Part shown: positions 22,200-30,845 of the stretch, one piece after another
Numbering within the stretch: position 1 is the first letter of the stretch
Layout of the letters: every line of letters starts with the position of its first letter
NCBI GenBank assembly: GCA_023247795.1
Contig: JAHFFT010000016.1
Location: 1-52,038 of the forward strand
DNA length: 52,038 nt
Direction: 5' to 3'
Source of the DNA: Candidatus Omnitrophota bacterium
GTDB taxonomy: Bacteria > Omnitrophota > Gorgyraeia > Zapsychrales > JANLHA01
Program-made: the position numbers and the translations under genes
Notes under the pieces: model-generated
Told to the model about the DNA's origin: nothing
Seen by the model: the letters and a program-made list of their open reading frames with translations, nothing else
Databases searched by the model: none

Positions 22200-22328
22200 G
22201 GGGACGGCCCCCTAGTAGAATGGACATTTCCAAAAAAATTTTGTATTTGTAACTTTTTTAATCAAAATGATTTACACACTTATTAACAGGGGACTGTCCC
22301 CCATCCATAAATGTCCATTCTAATCTAG
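22200..22328. repeat. REPIN/MITE-like inverted repeat element
   Basis: TAGAATGGACATTT at 22216-22229 has a perfect 14-bp inverted partner at 22309-22322, and CTAG flanks both arms. Just outside or inside the arms lie GGGGACGGCCCCC (22200-22212) and GGGGACTGTCCCCC (22289-22302), each a hairpin. About 80 AT-rich bases lie in the middle and encode nothing obvious. The right arm overlaps the stop codon of the neighbouring membrane protein gene. Elements of this shape are typical of non-autonomous repeats moved by REP-associated transposases, none of which is in the window. Confidence 0.6.
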
Positions 22329-24209
22329 AATGTAGAGCGGGCCATGATCAAAATTTCTTCTGTATTGCCGGCCATTGATCTGCAACGAATAATCCTTTTT
22401 TAAAGCATCTCCAATAATCACGCATGGCACAAATGGTTCTGTTAGATATTTAGCAGATGGATTATTGATCAATCCCACCGACTCTATCCGAAAATCCTTT
22501 AATCCCTGATCTCTTAAAAGCGGCCAAAGCGGATATTCCCAGGTCTCGTCGGCAAAATAAAGGCCTATTTGCCGGCAACCTTTCTCTTCAATATATTTGA
22601 CAACGTCGCGATAGGGCTCAACGAGATCCGGACGATGCGCGAAATATTGTTCAAGGCGCGGCGTATCAAATATGGTTTGCTTGCTGGAGATGATCCGGCG
22701 GCCGCTGTTTTTAAAAACCCACAGCATGGATGTCCCCATAAACAATATGGCAATCACAAAGACCACTCTCTGATTCAAGACACGCTCCATGACCACTGCC
22801 ACAAAGGGACAGAACAAAACAAATAACGCTAAGTGCAAACGCGAGTGAAACGGCTGCCATTTCAAACAAAAACTGATCAATAGAAAGCCGCTGATAAGAC
22901 ACGCCGCGTAGCCCCAAAGTCGGCGGTCCCTTTTCAAACGAGAAGAAAAAAAGACGGTGGCCAGACAAACAGCAATCAGCATAAAATGCCGAAAATTTCC
23001 TGCGGTATCCTCACTGGTTGACTGCTCAATGTGAAGAGTCTGCTGATTATAGTTCATTTTCTCAAAATCCTGGGGATCAATATTCAGCCACACGTCAACC
23101 CCATTAACAGCATTTGTTAATTGCTGATTGAATGATTTGATCGGCGTCCCCCAGTGAATCGCCATCCCCCGCAGGGCATTGGAAACCAAGGCTTTGGGAT
23201 GAAAATATTCGTTCTTCAATTTTTTTCCATCCGATATAGGAGAAAGCAGATCTCCGCCCAAATCATAATTGCGAGCATAATAACCAACGTTCAATCCAAC
23301 CGCGATAATCCCGATGACAAGCAAATGTTTCCAAACTCGAAAACTCCTCGTCTTGACCGCACGGAACAAAAACCAAATGAAAAAAGGAAAGGCGTAAAGA
23401 AACACTGTTGATTTGGTCAACGCCGCAAGACCAAAGCTCAAGCCCAAGCCGATCGTATTCAGCCATGACGATTGTGTTTGCCATTGACGAAGAAAAAAAA
23501 CGAAACAAACCATCCAGAAGGCAGTGACATAATCATTCTGTGTTCCCGAGGCTTGCAAAATCCCCATCGGAATCGTGGCGATTAAAACCGCGGCCACGAC
23601 TTGTCCCCGTACACCGGCGGCAAACTGCCGGGCGATGAGCGATCCGCCTATGAGACTGCCGACCATACTGAGCCACTGCACCATATTGGCAAAACGGTCG
23701 CTACCGGATAAAATCTGAAAATGCAAAATAATAAACTCCGCCCCCGGACCCGCCCATAATTGCCGCAGCGAATGCGTCGAATAGTTGGCGACACTTTGAT
23801 TCTGCGCCCAGTGAACAACACGGCCCATGTGATACGTCATCGAATCCCAGGTATTGGGAGGGGAGATCAAGGCGGTCATAGCAACGAGTCCCCCAATCAA
23901 CACAATCCCACCGAGCAAAATGAAATCCAAAACAAAAAAATGACTAAGCGAGAATGGGATCTTCTGCCTTTTCCCTGCTGCCCATAATCCGCCAAAAATC
24001 AGGATCGACATCAACCACCCTCCGATCAGCGTTGATAGATTCAGGATCCGAAACCCGCTTAAAGTCTCAGTCATCACCACCAACAGTGCTGCCCAAATCG
24101 TCGCAGCCAACAAAAAAGTTCCCCGGCCATCGAGCAAACATTTTTGCCAGCGCCGATCAACCCAGAGCCAGATCAAAACAAAACAAAAAATGGGCAAAAT
24201 CAGTGCCAT
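22320..24209 (-). CDS. GT-C type membrane glycosyltransferase-like protein (GT39/ArnT-like)
   Basis: 629 residues with about 11-12 membrane helices and a soluble C-terminal region. The first luminal loop carries an acidic motif (PPNTWDSMTYHMGRVVHWAQ), as expected for lipid-linked-sugar glycosyltransferases of the GT-C fold. The closest general family is PMT/ArnT-like dolichyl-phosphate-mannose transferases. Substrate and acceptor are unknown. Its stop codon lies in the arm of the inverted-repeat element. It follows rsmI by 3 bases and probably belongs to the rpmA-glmS-rsmI transcript. Confidence 0.75.
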   Translation of the reverse strand: MALILPIFCFVLIWLWVDRRWQKCLLDGRGTFLLAATIWAALLVVMTETLSGFRILNLSTLIGGWLMSILIFGGLWAAGKRQKIPFSLSHFFVLDFILLGGIVLIGGLVAMTALISPPNTWDSMTYHMGRVVHWAQNQSVANYSTHSLRQLWAGPGAEFIILHFQILSGSDRFANMVQWLSMVGSLIGGSLIARQFAAGVRGQVVAAVLIATIPMGILQASGTQNDYVTAFWMVCFVFFLRQWQTQSSWLNTIGLGLSFGLAALTKSTVFLYAFPFFIWFLFRAVKTRSFRVWKHLLVIGIIAVGLNVGYYARNYDLGGDLLSPISDGKKLKNEYFHPKALVSNALRGMAIHWGTPIKSFNQQLTNAVNGVDVWLNIDPQDFEKMNYNQQTLHIEQSTSEDTAGNFRHFMLIAVCLATVFFSSRLKRDRRLWGYAACLISGFLLISFCLKWQPFHSRLHLALFVLFCPFVAVVMERVLNQRVVFVIAILFMGTSMLWVFKNSGRRIISSKQTIFDTPRLEQYFAHRPDLVEPYRDVVKYIEEKGCRQIGLYFADETWEYPLWPLLRDQGLKDFRIESVGLINNPSAKYLTEPFVPCVIIGDALKKDYSLQINGRQYRRNFDHGPLYILD

Positions 24210-24212
24210 GCT

Positions 24213-24884
24213 TCAGACCCGATCCTTTAAATCCAACAAGAGAACAAACTCCCCCTTAGGCTTTGTCTGCGAATAATGAGCGAGCCACTCACTGGCCTTC
24301 GCCTTCTTCACTTCTTCAAACTTCTTCGTTAACTCCCGAGCAATGACCAAGTCGGGGTCCGCAAGGACCTCAGAAATGTCCTGCAATGTTTTTAGCAAAC
24401 GATGCGGTGATTCATAAAAAATTGTTGTGCGTTCTTCATTTTGATAGGCTGCCAATTTTTTCCGTCGGGCAGCAGACTTAACTGGCAAAAATCCAGCGAA
24501 AATAAATTCATGGCTCGGTAATCCCGATAAGGAAAGCCCGGCAATCAACGCGCAAGGCCCAGGCACAACGCACACCGGAATATTTTCATTCTGGGCCAGT
24601 CGGATCAGATGAAACCCTGGGTCACTGATGCCGGGGGTCCCTGCATCCGTCACCAAAGCAATAGCAAAACCCGCTTTCAATTTTTTGATCAACTCGTCAG
24701 ACTTTTTAAACTGATTGTATTCGAAATAACTGGTTAAAGGTGTGGTGATGCCGTAATGTTCGGTAAGGACACGGGTATGACGGGTATCTTCGGCAGCGAT
24801 GAGATTGACTTCTTTAAGGACCTCAACTGCTCGGTAAGTGATGTCTTTGAGATTGCCTATCGGGGTGGATACGATGTATAGCAT
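24213..24884 (-). CDS. rsmI: 16S rRNA (cytidine(1402)-2'-O)-methyltransferase RsmI
   Basis: 223 residues. It methylates the ribose of C1402 in 16S rRNA using SAM. The tetrapyrrole-methylase-fold markers are clear: LYIVSTPIGNLKDITYRA at the N-terminus, AAEDTRHTRVLTEHYGI and TDAGTPGISDPG. It is shorter than E. coli RsmI (286), lacking the C-terminal extension; many homologues are this length. Its 3' end is 3 bases from the following membrane protein gene. A block of ACTTGGGACTTG-type repeat separates it from glmS. Confidence 0.95.
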   Translation of the reverse strand: MLYIVSTPIGNLKDITYRAVEVLKEVNLIAAEDTRHTRVLTEHYGITTPLTSYFEYNQFKKSDELIKKLKAGFAIALVTDAGTPGISDPGFHLIRLAQNENIPVCVVPGPCALIAGLSLSGLPSHEFIFAGFLPVKSAARRKKLAAYQNEERTTIFYESPHRLLKTLQDISEVLADPDLVIARELTKKFEEVKKAKASEWLAHYSQTKPKGEFVLLLDLKDRV

Positions 24885-24892
24885 ATTTTAGT

Positions 24893-24955
24893 CTCAAGTG
24901 ACATGTCCCAAGTCTCAAGCGACTTGCAACTTGGGACTTGCCACCTGCGACTTAC
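24893..24955. repeat. ACTTGGGACTTG-type low-complexity repeat
   Basis: Between rsmI and glmS, short units of the form AAGTSTCAAG and ACTTGGGACTTG follow each other. A similar block fills 43635-43694. It encodes nothing. It may be a degenerate dispersed repeat family. Confidence 0.45.
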
Positions 24956-26788
24956 CTACTCGACGGTAACGGATTTCGCGAGGTTGCGCGGCTGATCCAC
25001 ATCACAGCCCAGACGAACCGCGATATGATAAGCCAGCAATTGCAAGGGCAAGGCAACCAAGAGCGGCGTTAAGAGCTCGTGCACGGCCGGGATGGTCATG
25101 ACGTGATGGGCGTGATGATGGATCGTTTTGTCCCCAGCGGTTGCGATCGCGATGATTTTTCCTTTCCGCGCTCGAATCTCCTGCATATTGGAAATCATCT
25201 TTTCATAAACCGCGGAGTGCGTCGCAACGCAAACGACCGCGCGATACTCATCAATGAGGGCAATCGGCCCATGCTTCATTTCACCGGCCGCGTAACCTTC
25301 CGCCGGGATATAGGAAATTTCTTTCAGTTTCAACGCCCCTTCCAGCGCCGACGGGTAATTGACATTCCGTCCTAAAAATAAAAAACAGCCATAATGGGAA
25401 TTCTGTTTGGCGATCTTGGCAATATCAGCCTTCGATTTTAAAATTTTGCGAAGCAATTGCGGAATTTTTTTCAATTCCTGGATCAACGCTTGCTGTTGTT
25501 TGAAAGATAGTGTCTTCTTGATCGCTGCCAACTTTAAGGCCAAAAGACATAACATCATGACCTGCGCCGTATAGGCCTTGGTTGAGGCGACCCCGATCTC
25601 CGGCCCCGCGTGGTTATACAAAACACCGTCTGACTCACGCACCAAAGACGAGCCCACCACATTGCAAATGGCGACGACCTTGGCCCCCTTCTTTTTTGCC
25701 TCGCGAACCGCGGCCAATGTATCAGCAGTCTCTCCCGACTGACTCACGGCAATAATGAGCGTATTTTTTAAAATGATCGGGTCGCGATAACGAAATTCAC
25801 TGGCGGCATCGACCTTGACCGGAACACCGCTCAATTTCTCAATAACGTACTGTCCGACGAGTCCGGCATGGTAAGCCGTTCCGCAAGCGACAATGTTCAC
25901 CTGCTGAATGGATTTCAATTCCTGCAAACTCAGATTTAATCCCTGCAAATCAATGCTTTTCCCGACGATCCTGGTCTTGCACATTTGCGCGATCACTTCC
26001 GGCTGCTCATGGATTTCCTTCAACATGAAATGGGCATATCCTTGCTTGGCCACGGCCTCAGCACTCATCGTCACCGTATGAACTTTATAGGCCGCCCTCT
26101 TGCCCTCAAAATTAAAAATCTCTATCGAATCTTTCGTCAATTTTGCGATCTCACGGTCTTTGAGATAAATGATCCGCTTGGTAATATTGAGAATGGCTGG
26201 AACATCCGAGGCAATCAAATTTTCTCGCTTGCCAAGACCAATGATCAACGGCGACCCCACACGCACGGCCATCAAGGTATGCGGGTCTGCTTTAGAAATG
26301 ATCCCCAACGCAAAAGCGCCCTTCAGCTGGTCGACCGTCTTTTTGACAGCGTCAAGAAGGCCACCTTTGTAAAAATCACTGAGCAAATGCGCGATCACTT
26401 CGGTGTCGGTCTCGGAAACGAAACGATATCCCTTTTTCTTTAATCGTTCTTTGAGGATCTCATAATTCTCAACGATTCCGTTATGAACAATCAAAAATTG
26501 TTTGGCATTATCAAAATGCGGGTGGGCATTGACTTTATTCGGCGCGCCATGGGTGGCCCAGCGGGTGTGGGAAATGCCTAAACAACTCTCCGGAAGATGA
26601 TTCCCTTTGATGAGTTGTTCAAGATTATTGATTTTTCCTGGGGCCTTGCGGACAACGATTTGGCTGCCGTTTTTGTTGATAACACCTATCCCGCTTGAAT
26701 CATATCCGCGGTATTCCAACCGCTTCAAACCCTCAAGCAGGATAGGAACAGCTGATCGTTCACCAACATAGCCAATGATTCCGCACAT
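24956..26788 (-). CDS. glmS: Glutamine-fructose-6-phosphate aminotransferase (isomerizing)
   Basis: 610 residues, full length. It makes glucosamine-6-phosphate from fructose-6-phosphate and glutamine, the entry to amino-sugar, peptidoglycan and LPS synthesis. The N-terminal catalytic cysteine directly follows the Met (MCGIIGYVGE), starting the glutaminase domain (~1-240, with HTRWATHGAP). Two SIS domains (~290-430 and ~460-600) carry ACGTAYHAG and QSGETADTLAAVREAKKKGA. It is separated from rpmA by only 22 bases, too short for a glmS ribozyme. It is probably expressed from the rpmA promoter. Confidence 0.97.
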   Translation of the reverse strand: MCGIIGYVGERSAVPILLEGLKRLEYRGYDSSGIGVINKNGSQIVVRKAPGKINNLEQLIKGNHLPESCLGISHTRWATHGAPNKVNAHPHFDNAKQFLIVHNGIVENYEILKERLKKKGYRFVSETDTEVIAHLLSDFYKGGLLDAVKKTVDQLKGAFALGIISKADPHTLMAVRVGSPLIIGLGKRENLIASDVPAILNITKRIIYLKDREIAKLTKDSIEIFNFEGKRAAYKVHTVTMSAEAVAKQGYAHFMLKEIHEQPEVIAQMCKTRIVGKSIDLQGLNLSLQELKSIQQVNIVACGTAYHAGLVGQYVIEKLSGVPVKVDAASEFRYRDPIILKNTLIIAVSQSGETADTLAAVREAKKKGAKVVAICNVVGSSLVRESDGVLYNHAGPEIGVASTKAYTAQVMMLCLLALKLAAIKKTLSFKQQQALIQELKKIPQLLRKILKSKADIAKIAKQNSHYGCFLFLGRNVNYPSALEGALKLKEISYIPAEGYAAGEMKHGPIALIDEYRAVVCVATHSAVYEKMISNMQEIRARKGKIIAIATAGDKTIHHHAHHVMTIPAVHELLTPLLVALPLQLLAYHIAVRLGCDVDQPRNLAKSVTVE

Positions 26789-26810
26789 ATAGGAAGGAAA
26801 AAGCTCAGAC

Positions 26811-27071
26811 TTATTTTTTTACTTTATCGAGAGGACGGATGTGAATGAGGGTCACCGCGCGACGGTAATTACCTCTTTTTTTGGTAAAATAAACTTCGCC
26901 TTCACATCCAGCGGTCAAAAGCGTCAAACCGATCACGTTATGACCCGGTTTCCAGCGGTCGCCGCGGCGAGTTAAAACCGTGCCGGACTTAACCAGCTCC
27001 CCACCAGACACTTTAAGCCCTCGTGTTTCCCGATAAAATTTTGATGTTAAACCACCAACTCGCCCACCCAT
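26811..27071 (-). CDS. rpmA: Large ribosomal subunit protein bL27, divergent N-terminus
   Basis: 86 residues. The core (GGELVKSGTVLTRRGDRWKP, then GHNVIG) is bL27-like. bL27 normally begins MAHKKGGGSSRNGRD, and its tail reaches the peptidyl-transfer centre. Here the sequence is MGGRVGGLTSKFYRETRGLK, so the first ~15 residues are unusual. The start is not in doubt: TAGGAGGTCGTT immediately precedes the ATG at 27071. The C-terminus ends in a basic RPLDKVKK. No rplU (bL21) neighbour is seen, although bL21-bL27 pairing is usual. It has its own good promoter and leads into glmS. Confidence 0.75.
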   Translation of the reverse strand: MGGRVGGLTSKFYRETRGLKVSGGELVKSGTVLTRRGDRWKPGHNVIGLTLLTAGCEGEVYFTKKRGNYRRAVTLIHIRPLDKVKK

Positions 27072-27113
27072 AACGACCTCCTAAAAATTAGATGACTTGA
27101 ACGAAAGGGAGTT

Positions 27114-27142
27114 ATCTTAGCAAAAAACCTCGGATATGTAAA
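27114..27142 (-). promoter_or_regulatory. Promoter of rpmA
   Basis: TTTACA (27137-27142), 17 bases, TAAGAT (27114-27119) on the minus strand, giving a 5' UTR of about 35 bases with GGAGG before the ATG. Confidence 0.65.
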
Positions 27143-27180
27143 TCCTTTTATGATCACGGATCCTTGATTCATCAATGGCT

Positions 27181-29028
27181 TCATTTCTTCTGACTCTTTA
27201 ATACTATTTCAATAAACTTAACCAATCCTTGTGCCTCTTGCGGTGAGATCAGAGGTATAGCGGCTTTTAATCGACGCATCCCTTCCCCCTGATAGCCCAA
27301 ATAAAATAAAAACCTTCCCTCTTCCAAGACATCAACATAAAGAGGGTATGGGTTAGTAAGATCCTGCCAAAACAACAGCGCCTTTTCTTTAGCGCGCGCT
27401 TTTAGATTCTCAATATCTTCTGGAACGAACTCCACACCCAGGAATCGTTGATTCAAATCAACCAAATCTGGATGTTGATCAAATAAATCCTTTCTTAAAA
27501 AGACAATCGAGTCTCCTTGAACAAAACTCATGACCCAATCTGGATGCTGGTTCAAATACGTGATCAATTTGATGGAATTGACATGGCTGGAATCAAGCAA
27601 AGCAATCTGCAAATCAAAGGTGCTGACAGCGTTAGCCCACGTCTGCTCCGGGTTCGTGAGAATTTCATAATACCTCCAATACAAATCTTGGTTGAGTTGT
27701 CGGTTATCAACAAATGGTTTATGTTGTGGGTAACTCTGCCAAATCAAAAATCCACCATAAGCACTGCTGTTGAATACTTTTCCAAAAATTTTATTTTTTG
27801 TTAAAAACCGTAGTGCCTCATCCGGAGCCTGGGGCGCCATTTGCGCGGTCATAAAGGAAGAAACTCTTTGATCTTTATAGAAAGTTAGATTCATGCTCCC
27901 TAAAGCCGCCGAACCCATGGCAAACAAACAATACGCTGTAGCGCCATACGTTATCCATTTCAGATAAATTTTTCTGGCCCACACTCCTTTCCAATCCATG
28001 CGGTCGGCAATTTCGATCGTGACATAGACAACGACGAGAATAAAGAAATCCGCTGCCCGCGCGTATCGCAAAAACATAAAAAATGAAAAAAGGAACAAAA
28101 AAAGAAACGTCAAATCATGGCTTTCCTTCCGGTCATAATGAATCAAGGCAACCAAGACCAATAGCAACAAAATGACATAACTGAAACCCTGAGGCGTCAA
28201 TAGAAAAATCGGCGGATTCAACTCTTGAATAACATTCTGCAGCTGATAAAAATGAATGAATTGTGGAAAGAGAAAAATCTTAAATGGATACTCAAACCCT
28301 TTGAGGCCATAAGGATTGATGAAAAAACTTAAAAAACATAAACCGAGCACCGCCCCTAAATGCTTTATGGATTGCCTTGACTCTTTCCGTCCCGGTAAAA
28401 CTTTTCGCGATCGCAAATTGAAATGCTGTAAAATTGCCGCGAAAAGAAAAAGCGCTATTAAAAAAATCCCGTTGATGAAACTTCCTAAATGGATATTCGA
28501 CCAGACGGCCATGAGCACCGGTAAAGGCCAGAGCGCTTTGATCTGCCGCTCTTTTTGATATTCCAATAACCGCATCAAAAAAATTTGAATAAAGACCAAA
28601 TTGAATAAAAACGGCCGCAACTGGCCGCGAAGACTCAAGGCAAACGCCGCGCCGGTTAAAAGGACAATGAGCAGCGAAAAAGGGATTTTCCGATGAGAAT
28701 AAAAAAAGACCATCAGCAGAGCGCCGATGAACAACATAGAACGAAAAATTTTGAGACCTAAAAACCCGGTGTGTTCATAAATGAGGTAATAAAAACTACT
28801 GCCTAACCATTGCGGGGATATTTGTTGAACAGGTTTTTCGAGAAAAGAAAATACGTCTTCCTGCGGAACGGCATGATTTTGAACGATCCATTTCCCAGTA
28901 GCAAGGTGCCACCAGATATCTTCGATCTCAAGGGGACGAAAAAAATTGAAAAAAAGAAAAATGATAAAAAACGCCAGGACAAAAAGCCGGGTATATCGTC
29001 GGAAAATGTTTCCAAAAGGTGTAACCAA
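27181..29028 (-). CDS. Polytopic membrane protein, GT-C-like, unknown
   Basis: 615 residues: an N-terminal tail, about 10-11 membrane helices to residue ~390, and a soluble C-terminal region (~400-615). The first loop carries EDIWWHLATGKWIVQNH and VPQEDVFSF, an acidic loop pattern seen in many GT-C-like envelope proteins. I recognise no closer family. The order DsbA-like gene, then this gene, both on the minus strand with overlapping reading frames at the boundary (29028 versus 29056), suggests one transcript. The role is probably in surface glycan or lipid-linked sugar handling, by inference only. Confidence 0.6.
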   Translation of the reverse strand: MVTPFGNIFRRYTRLFVLAFFIIFLFFNFFRPLEIEDIWWHLATGKWIVQNHAVPQEDVFSFLEKPVQQISPQWLGSSFYYLIYEHTGFLGLKIFRSMLFIGALLMVFFYSHRKIPFSLLIVLLTGAAFALSLRGQLRPFLFNLVFIQIFLMRLLEYQKERQIKALWPLPVLMAVWSNIHLGSFINGIFLIALFLFAAILQHFNLRSRKVLPGRKESRQSIKHLGAVLGLCFLSFFINPYGLKGFEYPFKIFLFPQFIHFYQLQNVIQELNPPIFLLTPQGFSYVILLLLVLVALIHYDRKESHDLTFLFLFLFSFFMFLRYARAADFFILVVVYVTIEIADRMDWKGVWARKIYLKWITYGATAYCLFAMGSAALGSMNLTFYKDQRVSSFMTAQMAPQAPDEALRFLTKNKIFGKVFNSSAYGGFLIWQSYPQHKPFVDNRQLNQDLYWRYYEILTNPEQTWANAVSTFDLQIALLDSSHVNSIKLITYLNQHPDWVMSFVQGDSIVFLRKDLFDQHPDLVDLNQRFLGVEFVPEDIENLKARAKEKALLFWQDLTNPYPLYVDVLEEGRFLFYLGYQGEGMRRLKAAIPLISPQEAQGLVKFIEIVLKSQKK

Positions 29029-29055
29029 TCTTTTGGCTTTGGAAGGAAAATGGTT

Positions 29056-29925
29056 TTATTTTTTTTCTAAAATCGCGTCGATCTCTTTTTTAAAACCCGC
29101 TAAATCCCGTGCCATGGTCTTACGGCCGTTCAAATAAAACGTCGGTGTGCCGCGCACATCCACCTTGCGGCCCAAAAGGAGATCTTCGTTGATCACTTTT
29201 TCCCACTTTTCATTGTTCTTGAAATCTTCTTTGAACTTCTTAACATTGAGGGACAGCTGTTTGGCGAACTCCGCGAATTTTTCTTCACTCAAATCCTTGC
29301 CGTTTTTCAACAACAAATCGACCATTTCAAAATATTTGCCCTGCTCGCCGGCGGCCAGCGCGGCTTTCGCCGCTGGAGCGGCCTGCTGATGAAAAGAGAG
29401 CGGAAAATTCTTGATCATGTACTTAACCTGTTTCGGATATTCGTTGAGCACCTGGTCCAAAACCGGATGGAAATGGGCGCAATACGGGCATTGGAAATCC
29501 GCGAATTCAACAATCGTGATCGGAGCATCCTTCTTCCCCTTAACATAAGACTGGCCAATCGCGATATCATAAACTTTGGTGTACTCTTCCGGGTCCGCTT
29601 GAGGTTGGCCGGGAGCGCCCTTAATCGCGGCATTTAAAACCGCCGCCAAAACATCAAGCTTTTTCTCAATCGTACCTAGCCTCGTTGAAAAGCTAACTAC
29701 CCCATCCGCCTGCGCCGGTTGCTTTGAATCTTTCCCTGCTTCGGCCAAAGCTGAAGGGTTGTTGTCTTGGACTTCTCCCATGATCTGTTTTTGCCGCCGA
29801 ATGATTTCTTCCTGCTGGGCAAGCAATCGCTGCATAATGGGTTTGTTCATCTGACGGACCGAAATGGTCACCCCTAAAAATATTGAAAGCACAACAACCA
29901 AAACCAAAATGATTCGATCTTTCAT
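29056..29925 (-). CDS. DsbA-family thioredoxin-like protein, membrane anchored
   Basis: 289 residues. An N-terminal membrane segment (~6-24) is followed by a coiled or disordered linker (~30-120). A DsbA-like thioredoxin fold (~130-289) follows, with the redox motif CPYC (ADFQCPYCAHFHP) and a cis-proline loop VRGTPTFYLNG. A helical insert sits between them (~165-240). Such proteins oxidise or isomerise disulfides of exported proteins. No DsbB/VKOR partner is in the window. It lies in the minus-strand run, 101 bases after the carboxypeptidase gene. Confidence 0.88.
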   Translation of the reverse strand: MKDRIILVLVVVLSIFLGVTISVRQMNKPIMQRLLAQQEEIIRRQKQIMGEVQDNNPSALAEAGKDSKQPAQADGVVSFSTRLGTIEKKLDVLAAVLNAAIKGAPGQPQADPEEYTKVYDIAIGQSYVKGKKDAPITIVEFADFQCPYCAHFHPVLDQVLNEYPKQVKYMIKNFPLSFHQQAAPAAKAALAAGEQGKYFEMVDLLLKNGKDLSEEKFAEFAKQLSLNVKKFKEDFKNNEKWEKVINEDLLLGRKVDVRGTPTFYLNGRKTMARDLAGFKKEIDAILEKK

Positions 29926-30026
29926 ATGCGATTCCTTTCAATAAATAAGTTCTCGACTTGATATTGCGTTGGCAACGTCAAGTCATCCACACGGATTAAA
30001 ATAGTATAACACAATGCTTCCCGAAA

Positions 30027-30845
30027 CTATAAATCAATCCCGCCATATTTTGACACAATGTGTTTGATGTCCTTCCAGCGATGGGAACATCCAAAAACCG
30101 CGATGATGCAAACGCTCTTTCCTTTCAACACGTAACCGACAAAACACGATTGAGCCGCTCGGGTGTACCCGGTTTTGCCATAAATTTTCCTTTCCCAATC
30201 CTCGGAAAATAAAATCTTGTTATGATTTTTCAATGGAATTTCCCGTCCCGCGGTCGAAGAAATGGTCTTATATTTGCTCTGCAGCGCCTCACGAAAAAAA
30301 CCCTGTTTGAGCGCCTCACGGAAAATCAGATACATGTCATAAGACGTTGTATACTGTTTGACTTTGGAAGGAAGTCCGTGCGTATTCACGAACCGCGTAT
30401 GGGTCGCACCCAAACGTCTTGCGTATTCATTCATCTCCTTCACAAAATTCTCTTCCGAGCCGGAAACCGCTTCGGCCAAAACCACCGCGGCATCATTCGC
30501 CGACAGTAAAAGCAAGGCATAAAGCAAATCCCTGACCCGGTAGCTCTCTCCCTCTTTAACATAAATCTTGCTGGGCTGAGGGGATGTCGCGTTTTTGCTG
30601 ACCGTAACAACGGTATCCAAAGGAAGCCGCTTTAAAACCAAAAGCGCCGTCATCACTTTCGTCGTGCTCGCCGGCTGCACTTTGGTATTAACATTTTTGC
30701 CATAATAACGTACGCCATTGGTGCTGTTCGAAAAAATAGCGGATCTCGCCGAGACTTGATAGGCACGAGCCTCAGTTCCGAGCAAGGAAAAAGCGAAGAT
30801 AAAAAAAATAGGGATGGATCGAAAAAAAATATTTTTACGCCACAT
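30027..30845 (-). CDS. D-alanyl-D-alanine carboxypeptidase (S11/PBP5 family)
   Basis: 272 residues with a signal peptide (~1-28). The three active-site motifs are present: SxxK as STTK, SxN as SAN (LLLSANDAAVVLAEA), and KTG as GKTGYTRAA. It trims the terminal D-Ala of peptidoglycan side chains. The PBP5 C-terminal beta domain and amphipathic anchor are missing, as in DacF-like short forms. Its ATG at 30845 overlaps the stop of trmB by one base, so the two are coupled. Confidence 0.92.
   Translation of the reverse strand: MWRKNIFFRSIPIFFIFAFSLLGTEARAYQVSARSAIFSNSTNGVRYYGKNVNTKVQPASTTKVMTALLVLKRLPLDTVVTVSKNATSPQPSKIYVKEGESYRVRDLLYALLLLSANDAAVVLAEAVSGSEENFVKEMNEYARRLGATHTRFVNTHGLPSKVKQYTTSYDMYLIFREALKQGFFREALQSKYKTISSTAGREIPLKNHNKILFSEDWERKIYGKTGYTRAAQSCFVGYVLKGKSVCIIAVFGCSHRWKDIKHIVSKYGGIDL

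Noticed and set aside
26789-26810. glmS ribozyme upstream of glmS
   Set aside because: Only 22 bases separate rpmA and glmS, far too short for the ribozyme, and no conserved core is seen.
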